A DNA stretch of 64,000 bases, from assembly GCA_030789695.1 (NCBI GenBank), contig CM061142.1:568283281-568347280 (forward strand), given 5' to 3'. The notes beneath the pieces were generated by a model that saw only the letters and a list, made by a program, of their open reading frames with translations, was not told where the DNA came from and made no database searches. The position numbers and the translations under genes were made by a program. Within the stretch, counting starts at the first letter, position 1, and each line of letters opens with the position of its first letter. Origin of the DNA: Scilla litardierei. Its lineage: Eukaryota; Streptophyta; Magnoliopsida; Asparagales; Asparagaceae. Of this stretch, positions 9,928 through 20,277 are shown in pieces.

Positions 9928-10345
9928 TGATTAGTCGGTCAAAGAGGGTTGGCTGACCGACTAGTTTAGCAACTAGTCGGTCGGTCGATTAACTGTGACC
10001 GACTAACACCAAGCAGCGAAAGTAAGGAAAAATCTGGGTAATGAATTAGTCGGTCTGTGAAGGCCCGTCGACCGACTAGTTTGCAACCTAGTCGGTCGGT
10101 GAGTGTTCATGGACCGACTAACGGTAAACAGTAACTTAGGTGAAATCTACTAACAGAAACTAGTCGGTCTGAGAGCAAGTTCTGACCGACTAGTTGAGGA
10201 TCTAGTCGGTCGGTGATTGTTCTTAGACCGACTAAAAGTAAACAGTAACTCCTGAGAAATTAACAAAGCCAACTAGTCGGTCCATGTAGGTTTGCCGACC
10301 GACTAAATCGTCATCAAGTCGGTCGGTTCCCCTTCATGTACCGGC
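9928..10345 (-). promoter_or_regulatory. GACCGACTAG / CTAGTCGGTC motif array in the Gy-C left LTR
   Basis: About ten facing pairs of AGTCGGTC and GACCGACT spaced 20-40 bp apart. In element sense the array lies just upstream of the TATA box. Present again at 37393-37808 with point changes. Probably promoter-proximal protein-binding sites (inference). Confidence 0.6.
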
Positions 10346-10516
10346 TAACGTGCACCAAAAGTTCCGAAATGGAGCGCGAAGCTCCGAGATCGATTCCTAA
10401 GACTCCTAGGCTTGATCTAACAATAAGATATGACCGATATGAAGCCCGTCACGAATGACTTACTCCAAAATCGACGATTCTAAAGAAGAAGCTAGAAAAT
10501 CACGACGAAACGATCG

Positions 10517-10521
10517 GAAAT
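10517..10521. repeat. Target site duplication GAAAT of Gy-A, left copy
   Basis: GAAAT is repeated at 30948-30952. Removing Gy-A restores the Gy-C LTR sequence seen intact near 37984. Confidence 0.93.
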
Positions 10522-11329
10522 TGTAACGGCCGGTATTTTCTAGCCGTATGATTATTGTATGTCCGTTTTCCATCCGGATATTTTTGTGCGCGAATTCCTT
10601 CGTACGTCAACGCGAGCGCGTATCCGTTTCGTTTTACCGTACCATCGTTAATTGACTATTAATCTTAATGAATTATCTTAACTTAATTATCTCGCTAATT
10701 ACAAAATTGCTAATCACCTTTAACCTTCACTAATTACGTCATTCATTTTTAACAATCACAGCCTATAGATTGCTTATTTACCTTAACTAAAAATGGGGAA
10801 TTACTAATTAAACTTTGCCATTGGATGAAAACATTTTCCCCTAACTAATTAAACTCTATTGAATCCCGTCTCTTCTGTTGGTGAGATCCAACATAAAAAT
10901 TTAATCTCTCCCCACAACCAGCTCATCCCTCCATCAATTTGTCTCCCCACTGTTATTATAACAGTATCACCATCGTCAACGTCTCTCCCTGCAACCTCCT
11001 TCCTCCTGCAAAACAAATCCACACAGACAAAATCAACCAGCAAACGTTCCTCTCCCCTGCAAAATTCTCCAAGCCAGATTCAACAAATCAAATCCAAAAC
11101 CAAAAACAAAATCTCCCCAACCAAATCAGCCCCAACAAATTCTTCCCCAAAATCAGAAACAACCAAAAAAAACAAATTTCATCAACCCAACCTGAAATTA
11201 GAGAGGTGAAATCTGAAATCACATTTCAGATTCCTACAAGTTCTGATTTTTACCATCAATTTCAGATTGGAACCCCCAAAAAACCCTAGATCTTCATCTT
11301 CCAAACCCATTAACCAGATCCTTCCTCCT

Positions 11330-11600
11330 CCCTCTCCTATTGGCCTCACCCCCATCACCTGAGAACTCCCCGCCGCCGGCCAACCAGGACCACCCACGCC
11401 CGGAGCCGCATGCAAGCCGCCACAGCTGCCCCCCTCACCTCTGCGCCGTGCCGCCTGCGCTGGAGATCCGCCAGCGCGCGCCTCCAGCACGGCGCCGCCC
11501 CGCCTTCCGACGCACAGCCGCCGCCGAACCGCCGGAGCCCCGCCTTGCGCCGCCGACAGCCGGTCTCCGCCCCTCCTCCCTCCTCCGCGCGATGGTGAGG
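11330..11600 (+). other. GC-rich leader-like block of the Gy-A LTR, with possible splice donor
   Basis: A CT-rich then GC-rich stretch ending in ATG followed by GTGAGG (GT at 11595), then strongly AT-rich DNA. The equivalent block in the Gy-D LTR (39480-39640) also ends in GTGAGC (39637). This looks like a 5' leader exon followed by an intron, with an acceptor possibly at the ATGTCAG near 13283. Long ORFs on both strands here are composition artefacts. Confidence 0.35.
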
Positions 11601-12582
11601 CCCCTTCCTTTGGTTGCGCGTGGATGACCTGCTGCAAGTTTTTTTTAATTAAAAAAAATGAAATGAAAGAGAGAACAGAATGTGAAAGAGAGAGATAGAG
11701 TAAAGAAAGTTGGAGTAAAAGAAAGGGAGTGTGGCAGGGCCTTGCTGTATGATAGTAAGTAAGAAAGTTATAAAGAGGTGTGATAAATTTGACTGAGGGT
11801 TATGTTAAGAATGATGAAATGAGGTTAAATGAATATAATAAATTGAGTAGGGTGACAGCCCATGTGATGAAGTTAAAGAGAAGAAAGTTTTGAATAGGAT
11901 AATAATAGAAGAATGGCAGACTGAGTATTAAAGGGGTAGGAAAAGTAATTAACTGTTAGTTTGTTTATTAACCCATAATAAATGTTAGTACTAGTAGGTT
12001 GGTGGTATTGGTCATAAGAATTAACTAACTAGTTTTGATTTTAGCAGTATGTTGTTAGTATGGATGATATCAGAATGAAACAAAGCATACTGTGTTAAAC
12101 CATGCTATTAGCCTAATTTATATTATCTAGTGCTTGTTTAGAGACTTAATGTTGATTGAATTTCAGCATGTTAGTTGTTAAATAATATGGGTTATAACCT
12201 GTTAACTTATTACCCCCATAGCCAAAAGTTGGTATGTAGACCTATTAACACCATGTTAAGCCAAGAAATCAAATTCGTAATGTAATTAGTGTAAGTTAAA
12301 TTATTATTAAATTTGTCATTAGCTTGTATTGTTAATTTAATCCCAGTATGTTAGCAAGTTTGTAACTGATGTTTATGTAATGAAACTAGAATAAAATAAG
12401 GTGTACCCTATTTATATAACCCAATAAAATCTGACGAACCTAATTTAGGGATTAACTAAATTTTGTGCTTATCTTACAATGGTCCTAATTCGTTAACTTA
12501 TTTAACCAAAACAGAGAACCAGTCATTCTATAGCGTAACGCTCGTCGAGGCGAACCCATGACAACCGATATCACCGGAAACA

Positions 12583-12717
12583 GGCAAGTGATACTTGCCA
12601 GTAATTATTTAGGACATGGTTTAGGCCAATCTGTAAAATTGTGTAAAAGAGACTAGGCGGTGAAATGATAGTCGCCTAGACGACCATATTGATCTAGTTT
12701 GACAACGAAACTAGATC
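12583..12717 (+). other. Conserved stem-loop cluster in the Gy-A LTR
   Basis: Three perfect hairpins: GGCAAGT/ACTTGCC (12583-12599), CTAGGCG/CGCCTAG (12653-12679) and GATCTAGTTT/AAACTAGATC (12691-12717). Each has a counterpart in the Gy-B and Gy-C LTRs. The last switches a T-A pair for C-G (GATCTAGCTT/AAGCTAGATC) in Gy-B and Gy-C. Further ones: TAGCGT/ACGCTA (12834-12850) and GGTGC/GCACC (13440-13452). Confidence 0.65.
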
Positions 12718-13246
12718 CGACACTTTCTACCGGTTTTCATTCATGCTGCCATGCCATGTTTAATTTTCAATTAACGGTACGCACTTTACCTGCTCATCTC
12801 ATGTCATGTCATGCATCATGTGTTCTATCGTGATAGCGTAGCACACGCTACAAAAATTGTAACTATTGAGGCTAGGCACCTGCTTTGCGGGCACAACCCT
12901 ATGCCAATAACACTTCCTGGCTCGTGATCCAGAAGATGGGCGCCAGTCCATATACACGTGGAGGGGTAGGGTTAAACGATTGCTTGAGCGTAGAAGTGAG
13001 CCCGTACAGCCACTTCAGCCAAAAGACGGAAACTCTGTGCACAAAGTGATAAATCAGTGATTCGTGAATCGTGAAATAGTGAATTGTAGCTTTCTGCTAC
13101 AACGTGCTTGATTGTTATTATTTTGTTCATTTAAATGTTGCATTCTTTTAATGTCATGCCATATCATCATGTTAGAACTGCTAGTTGCATTATTTTATTT
13201 GTATCCTTGCACAAAAGTCCTCCGTTTTTCTTGGGAGACTTTTGCT

Positions 13247-13281
13247 GACATGTGCCCTTTTCTCTTTGGGTGTCACATGTC
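13247..13281 (+). other. Hairpin enclosing the start codon of the LTR short ORF (Gy-A 5' LTR)
   Basis: GACATGTG (13247-13254) pairs with CACATGTC (13274-13281), with an inner CCC/GGG. The ATG at 13277 is in the 3' arm. Counterparts: Gy-C, Gy-B (same arms), Gy-D (12-bp arms of different sequence) and Gy-E (11-bp arms with one G-U pair). Confidence 0.65.
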
Positions 13282-13384
13282 AGGATTTGAGACAGAGCAG
13301 GTTGTTGAGGACGAGCAGTTCGTTGACGCTGAGTTCGAGGTCCCTGCAGAGACCGAGTTCGAGGAAACGGGTGACCAGTCCTAG
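13277..13384 (+). CDS. Short acidic ORF of the Gy-A 5' LTR (35 codons)
   Basis: ATG at 13277 to TAG at 13382-13384. The peptide begins MSGFETEQ, is dominated by Glu and Asp, and ends TGDQS. The 3' LTR copy (30505-30612) keeps the frame with three conservative changes. The Gy-C version has the same length, the same EDE core and the same ending. The Gy-D version shares MSGxET and is 34 residues. No known domain. The ATGTCAG at its start also fits a 3' splice site, so it could be an exon instead of an independent ORF. Expression is not demonstrated. Confidence 0.5.
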   Translation: MSGFETEQVVEDEQFVDAEFEVPAETEFEETGDQS

Positions 13385-13719
13385 ACTCGTTTGGAGTCTC
13401 CCCTTAGTTGTTACCTTTCCTTAGTTGTTGTTAGGTTTCGGTGCGTAGCACCTATCCCTCTTTGTTTTGTTTGGCCATGCTTTAGGCCTTGTTCAGACTC
13501 GTACTTTTGTGACTATTCTATGATGTTGTAATATTTGTTGGATGTTGTTGGTGGATATTTTCTTATCTGCATTATTATTGTTGTTGTTTCGTCGCAATGC
13601 AAGGACCTGCTACTTTTCGAAATTTTTACAGATGCTTATCAGACTGCAGCTTCACAGCTCCACGTCTGAGCGGACCTCCTCACGTCTCGCCTTCCATATT
13701 AGGGAAGCGGGGCATGACA

Positions 13720-13826
13720 GGTTTTAGTGGTGGCCCATGCAGGTCCTCTCTTTGTATCTGTGAAATATCGGAACAACAATGATGATAACAACATCCATTT
13801 AAATATTCATAACATTCGAGTCATGA
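13720..13826 (+). other. Gy-A leader remnant with unusual PBS-like motif
   Basis: After the LTR comes GGTTTTAG then TGGTGGCCCATGCAGG. The same TGGTGGCCCATG motif follows the LTR of Gy-B, Gy-C and Gy-E at the same distance, so it is the likely primer site. I cannot name the tRNA. The leader breaks off at about 13826 where Gy-B begins. Confidence 0.6.
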
Positions 13827-14559
13827 GCCCCGCTTCCCAAAAATATGGAGGCGAAGCGTGAGAAGGTCCGCTCAGACTTGAAGCAACAAAGCTGCAAGTC
13901 CGATAAGCGTCGATCAAGTTTAAAACTGCAGGTCCTTGCAACGCTAACGAAACAAAGATAATAATAATTAAATGGGACAAAAGAAATATCTCAGAATATT
14001 CATAAAATAAGTTTCCAACATCGCAGAAAAGCCACCAGGCTAAAAGAAAAAGTCTAAAGGCCCAAACATGGCCAACAAAAGTACAAAGTACAAAACAACG
14101 GTGCTACGCACCAATAACTAACAAAAGGCCTAAAACAACATAAAGCTCAACAAAACTCAAAGCATGGTCACCGGTGTCCACCAAAATCCTCCTGGGCAAT
14201 CATGGACTCAGACTCAGCGTCAGCAACTCATCACGTACACAGCAACGGTCTCTGGCTCAGGTCTAACATGTGACACCCAAAAGAGCAAGGGGCACATGTC
14301 AGCAAGTCTACAAGAGACTTGTGCAAGGAAACTGAAAGTAAAGTGAACAACCTAGCAGTTCTAGCATGAATGCGATGACATGGCAGTTTAAAGTATGAGT
14401 GCAACAGGTAAGGTAAAGTAAAGTAAAGTATGAGCATGGCATGGCATTCACAAGACAAGTACAAGACAAGGAAAGTAAGCACCTCGTGCACAGAGATTCC
14501 GCCTTTTGGCTAGAGGGCTGATCGGGCCACTCCTAAGCTCAAGTGAACGTTTATCCCTA

Positions 14560-14581
14560 CCCCCCCCCCCCCCCCCCCCCC
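14560..14581. repeat. Poly-C tract
   Basis: Run of 22 C, against 8 at 21017-21024 in the other LTR. Either slippage since insertion or a sequencing/assembly artefact. Confidence 0.8.
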
Positions 14582-15619
14582 ACGTGTGTCGAGCCAGGGC
14601 CTTACCCCCGAACACGGAATGCTCGCTTCTGGACCACGAGCCAGGAAGTGTGTAAACAAGTATGGCCTAGGGGTGCACCTAGCCAGGGACACGGAAACAC
14701 GGATTTGTACAAGTATTTTGTAGCGTGTGCTACGATGCAATAATCAAGTTGGATGACATGTAAGATGCAATGCATGGCAGTTAAAAGTACGTACAGTTTA
14801 AGGAAAGTAAACGTGACAGTTTAGTATGCATGAACAACAAGTTTAAAGGGTTGGATCTAGCTTCGTTGTCAAGCTAGATCAATTAGGTGACGGATCTAGT
14901 TTCGTTGTCAAACTAGATCAAGTAGGTGTCTAGCCAGCTATCATTTCACTGACTAGTCTCTTTTACGCTAGGAACAAGAAAGTGGCCTAAAACATGGCCC
15001 TACACAAGAGTTGGCAAGTTTCACTTGCCTGTAAGTACAACGTCTGAGCACAGCGTCCAATGAGTCCAAGAATCACAATTATCCTACGTGCAAAGTCCAC
15101 CGGCCTAAAGTCCATATTATTAATCTTGATTAGTGAATTTAAAACATTTAAAATACTTTGAAAATACCGATTTTAGTCTTGATTAGCATGCATTGGGTTG
15201 GGGGTCCTAGGGGTGCAAAACGTTACCTCAACACGACGCGAAAGCTACACCGGCGTCGGGTAGCGACACCAGGGGTTGGAATAATAGAACGCGCTCCAAG
15301 TCCTGATTCCAATATAGTTTCCTCGCTGGAAAGTTCAGAGCATCAACCCGGGCGACGATTCCAGATTCCAAAGCTCGCATGTGCGACGACGGGCTACGAC
15401 GGGTCGCAACGTCGTGCACGGCAAATCGTCGGAGAGAAAGCACCTAGGTGGGGCCCACAGTAGTCCTAGGGACCTTTGGGGGACCCACAATAACTCTGGA
15501 GAACTTGGGGGGCCCTCGGTGGCAAGCGGTGCGACGGATGCGGGGTTGCGACGTATGGCCATCGGTCGTACCCCTCCAATGCGGGAGAATCCCTCGGTCG
15601 TGCGCTGAGAATGCGGGGC

Positions 15620-15990
15620 TGCGACGATTTGGTGTGCAGCGGCTGCGGGGCGAGGCTTGGTGCGAGGGTTCCTATCGGTCAGACCGGTCGGGCGCCTCGG
15701 TCAGACGCTTGGGCTGCAGCGGAGCGGGGGTTGCGATGCGGAGCGGTGGAGCGGGCCGGTCAGATCGATTGGTCCTCTCGGTCGGAGCGGGGTGCGAGCA
15801 TTGCAAGGAGCGGCGGGCGACTGGGTGCGGAGCGGGCGCTTGAGCTCTCGGTCTGACCGAGAGCTCCCTTCGGTCGGTGCGGAAGAATTGAGCGGAGCGG
15901 CTGTGCAGCGATGCGGGCCAAGCTTGGTGCGGGGGCGGCCAGCGGTCGGAGCGGGGGAACGGAGCCCGTTCTCTCGGTCGTGCGGCTGCT
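15620..15990 (-). repeat. CGGTC / GACCG and GCGGAGCGG-rich segment in the Gy-B LTR
   Basis: Many short facing repeats such as CGGTCTGACCG inside a GC-rich block that lies downstream of TATA in element sense, that is in the leader. Repeated at 22060-22430. Confidence 0.6.
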
Positions 15991-16089
15991 GAACGTCGCA
16001 ACGTTGCGACGAATCGTCGCAACGTCCAATTTCAAGTTTGGAAGAGGCTAGGGCTAATTTCTTGCGAAAATAGGTCTTCCTAGGGGTTG

Positions 16090-16097
16090 CTTATATA
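16090..16097 (-). promoter_or_regulatory. TATA box of the Gy-B left LTR
   Basis: TATATAAG on the minus strand about 590 bases into the LTR. Same site at 22533-22540 in the right LTR. Confidence 0.6.
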
Positions 16098-16683
16098 GTA
16101 TAGATGGGTTGACTTGGTCTAGGGCTAAATCTAATAGGATTAGAAGTTTAAAAAGATTTAAAATTTGAAATTCAATTACTCCAACTCATCCAAGGGTTTG
16201 ACCTGGTCCAAATGAGCTGGAAATTGGCTCAAAAATTCTTTAAAACGTTTAAAACTCAAATAAATTTTATTTGGCCGAAAATACTTTATAAATTAATTAT
16301 TAAAAATAATATAAAACTTGTAAAAATTATAAAAGTGGTCAAATGAACTCCAAAAATTATAAAATAAATATCGGGGTGATCGTGATGACGAATGTGAGCT
16401 AACTAAGAAGACGGATCTCAGATTCGACGTCGGACGACAAAACTAAAAATAGAAACATCTCCCGTCAAGAGTGAGAATCGTCACGTCTCATCGAGTAAGT
16501 TTAAATTGTGGGAAACGACTCGGGAAACGTCGTTCCAAATTAGTGCCACTATTTAATACTCTCAGAGACGTTCACAACGGCATTTCACACGAAAGTCTTC
16601 ACAAACGAACAAAGTCTAAAACAAACACGTGCACAGACAAAAGCACGTGCACGAACAACGTACCACGAAAAGTGGTCGTTACA

Positions 16684-16697
16684 TCCTCCCCTCCTTA
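16684..16697 (-). other. Polypurine tract of Gy-B
   Basis: On the minus strand TAAGGAGGGGAGGA directly precedes the TGTAACGACC start of the LTR. Gy-C has a similar purine block. Confidence 0.8.
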
Positions 16698-19600
16698 GAA
16701 TAAAGTCCGTCCTCGGACTTTCTAATATAGCTAGTCGCTCTAGTAACTACCCCAATCAAGTCATATATTAATTCAACCAGGTATAGTCATTACAAGTGCT
16801 TATATATGCACTAAGTAGTCAACATTAATACAACCAACACGTATATATATACATTCACGTACGTATACACTTATACCTATTATAGCCCGTCAATTTCATA
16901 CATGTATTTCAATCAGGTATATAAACATACATCCCTTATATAACCACTACCTACCTAATCACAAAACAATATTTCAGATACTCATATAAGGATAGTCTCA
17001 CACTTAGCCAATACAATCCTTGCTATACCTATATGTAGCTACATATGCACAAACATCAAGGGTATACTACCCTTTAATATTCATCCAATACCAAACATCT
17101 CAACCATATAGTCACACCATACCATTATTAATCAGGTTCACTATATCTAATATACATTCACCACTACTATAATTTCACAATATATAGTCATTCAATTACA
17201 TGCAATTAGTTCACCATATATTCACATCACGTACGGTCCTATAACTATATTTACGACACGCCACATATACCATAGTCATCCATACCTATATCTAAGCACA
17301 TACTTACCCGTGCATGGTGCACTCCCATACACGCTAACATTTCATTTACGCATACCAATCATACCATTATATTACTAGCACACATACACACTTAGTTTTA
17401 GCTAGTACACATACGTTCACATAACAAGTCCTTAGTAAATAACTATACCACAAGACCAACACCTATAACTATATACTGGCGTAGCGACCCACAATCATGT
17501 GCGTAGCACAACCAGGCACAAACACTCCTATCACTATACATACATCAAACATTGCTATATTCAAACTACAAACATACATTCAATATACTTAGAGTATACC
17601 CACTCCAGCTTGAGTGAGACTCAGTACACACATCAGAATATTCTATATACGTAACACGGCATTCATACATATACCAATACCACTCCAATATTTATACGTC
17701 TACCAATACAACCATATACATACCATAAGTCATTCACTTAATATTTAGTCCGGTAATACATACATAGTTCAATCAATTTATACACCATAATAATAATAAT
17801 ATAGACATCAACATACGTATAATTATAATACACTCCCTAGTACACGCATACGTATTCATCGTATAGTCACACACACATGTAACTTATATATATATATATT
17901 CACACCATAGCCTACTACCTATAATTAGTATACTAACTCATCCACACATACATAATTAAGATGTGCAATAGTCGTGTATACCTCACGGTATGCACTCATG
18001 CAACATCCCGTAAAAGCAAGCAATACCAATCAAAATTATAATCCTACTACCATATGTATATCACCTATATACTCATGCAACAAAACATAACTACTTACAT
18101 ATAAGCACCATATATATCTACCTACGAGCACATACTCACTCGTACTAGTATATAGGTCACACAATAGACCTACTTACTTATATATATATGTTCACCCATT
18201 ATCATCACACCTAGCATATACATAGCTTTACCAATCATTTATTTCAACCATTATAAGTATTACATACACTACTTAGATATTTCAACGCTAACTCTTATAT
18301 ACACAGGCATCCCTAGTATAGTATAACTATCCACACAAAAATCTATAACTACTAACACACAACAACTTCATAATATCACGAATAACTCCGAGTATATATA
18401 TATATATACCACACAATAGGCAAGCATCAATATACTATGGGAATTCTCATTCAAGCCCACGTACACAACTTAGGTACGTGCACCACGAGAACCTCACAAG
18501 GGCCCAAGGGTCTACTAACAACTAAGAGTTGACACAGACATTGAAGGACCCTAAGGCCTAAGCAATAAAGAGAGATCGGGAGCGTGACGAGGGAAGGATC
18601 GATAAGCACGAGTTCAGATAGGACGAATACAAGGAGACGGCTTGGTTAGGGAAAACATTGACTCGATGGTGGTGTTTAGGTTGAGGGAAAAGGGAGATGT
18701 AGTGATGCTTATATAGGAGGGGAAAAAGAAAATGTGGTAGGTAGCACAAGTTAAAATACGGGAAATCTGAAAACTACTGTTCTTCAAAAAAAATTGAAAT
18801 CCCAGTCTGACAAGAAATATTTGGAGATCGATAAAACGAGTTGTTCAAAATAAATTTGAGTCGAACATTCATAATAAGAGAGAAAATGGTCTATTGGTTT
18901 TAAAAGTCATCATAACAGGAAGTAAAATCATTTACACGAATATTAAGGACGTGGTTTAGAAAATTTATACGTCAGTAATTCAATATAGTTTTGTCAAAAA
19001 GCTTTGGAAAGTCGAAGAATGAAATCAAGTAACGGAAAAATTTAAACTCAGGTTAAATGCTTTCAAAACTTTTAGGCTATGGAAAAATCAATATTGAAAC
19101 TTCTTTTAGAGAAATCAGGATTTGCCAAAAACAAGGAACTGATTTACACAAGGTTCTTAATATACTAGCACAACAAGTCTGGCACGGATATAAAAATAAT
19201 TGAAATTCAATTTGGTTTGGAAATTTTTCTAAAAGCGTGTATGGTGAGCGGAAAGAAAATAATAATAACTTAGCATAAGAATTATCAAGATCGAATAGCA
19301 AATCTTTAAAATCAAATCAGGGATGGTCCAAAGCAGGAAGAGGCTATGAAAATAGTAATTTTGCAAAAATCTGAAGTAGCGAAAATGACGAGCAAAGCCA
19401 ACTTGCTGAAAACTGAAATTCCATGTGTCTTGAAAGTATATTTAAAGTAAACACGACGTAGCATTCGTATGACACAAATACGAAGGAAATTATAAATCAA
19501 ATTGGGCAAAGCGAAAGTACGGTTCAGAATAAAATATATGAAGGGACGACGCATTTAACTAAGTACGAAAAACATAGGCTGGAAAAATACTATAAACTAG

Positions 19601-20150
19601 TATTCAAAAATTCCGACAAGCGTTTTAAAATTTTAAATCAACGAAGGAGTAGGAAATATAAGATATATATATTAAAAATTTGGACAAATTTAAACTTAGT
19701 GAAAGAGAAGATCGAAAAATACTTTCAGAAAATTCAAGACTTGTAATGGAGAGGTTCGAAAATTGACGACGATCGTCATGAGGCGATCTCGTGAATCGAG
19801 GCAAGGAAAATAGTCGGATGATCAAAACATACATACGCCTAGGTTATGAATCAGGGGAATCTACGGGAAAACTCCGACGGTCGACCAACTAAAGATTAAG
19901 AACTAAGCGCTAAGACTTTCTAAGGAGCTAGACGGTAATGAAATGCGTTCAGCTTGGTCCGAAATCGATGAACCCAAGCGAATGACTAAAGGAAAATCTA
20001 GAAGTCTAATATGGTCAGAGTTAGGCAAGGACCACTAAGGTAACTCCTACGACGATTAAATCAATTGCTAGAAGGGAGTCTAACTACAATCAGGGGCCTC
20101 TAACTATCAAGCACAGACGTCTAACTAAGTCTTCTTATCACCTAGTGTCC
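16698..20150 (-). other. Noncoding internal region of Gy-B
   Basis: No ORF here resembles a protein. From about 16740 to 18430 the plus strand is A/T/C with very little G and full of ATAC/ATATAC-like words. From about 18780 to 20150 it is A/G-rich and poor in C. The RNA in element sense would therefore be pyrimidine-rich first and G/U-rich later. I see no gene fragment in it. Confidence 0.7.
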
Positions 20151-20277
20151 TAAAAACGACTAGACTCAGGGCTTCTGACTCGGATGTTGCAATTTATTTA
20201 ATGGACATTATGTTATTATCGTTGTTCCGTTAATTTGCAATTGCAAGACTGGACCTGCATGGGCCACCAACAAAACC
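20151..20277 (-). other. Gy-B leader and PBS-like motif
   Basis: In element sense TGGTGGCCCATGCAGG follows the 5' LTR. Then comes a stretch sharing CATCCGAGTCA and GAGTCTA with the Gy-C leader. So cis signals were kept although coding sequence was lost. Confidence 0.65.

Larger units (their letters stand above)
8885..10521 (-). repeat. Gy-C left LTR, piece 2
   Basis: Matches about 36351-37984 with about 2.4% differences. In element sense it contains the palindrome array (9928-10345), the TATA box (about 9870-9890) and the CT-rich leader. It ends with GAAAT (10517-10521), the target site of Gy-A. Confidence 0.92.
10522..13719 (+). repeat. Gy-A 5' LTR (3,198 bp)
   Basis: Begins TGTAACGGCCGG and ends GGCATGACA. 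Holds an exon-like GC-rich block (11330-11600), a 1.6-kb AT-rich stretch and a chain of stem-loops (12583-13452) with the short acidic ORF. I see no convincing TATA box. Confidence 0.94.
13827..16683 (-). repeat. Gy-B left LTR (3' in element sense)
   Basis: Matches 20284-23126. It contains a 22-base poly-C run (14560-14581, only 8 C in the other LTR), a GC-rich CGGTC/GACCG segment (15620-15990) and a minus-strand TATA box (16090-16097). The short ORF found in sister LTRs is frameshifted here and stops after 12 codons, while its hairpin is intact. Confidence 0.93.

Noticed and set aside
11182..11637. ORFs on both strands in the GC-rich block of the Gy-A LTR (also 28411-28926, 15448-16035, 21891-22478)
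   Set aside because: Open by composition on both strands. Frames are broken by one-base indels between LTR copies (for example the C run near 11430 and 28650), and there is no recognisable domain.
17861..18200. Host gene or satellite in the AT-rich part of Gy-B
   Set aside because: Only short ATAC/ATAT-like words, no regular monomer and no coding signal. The flanking LTRs and PPT place it inside Gy-B.
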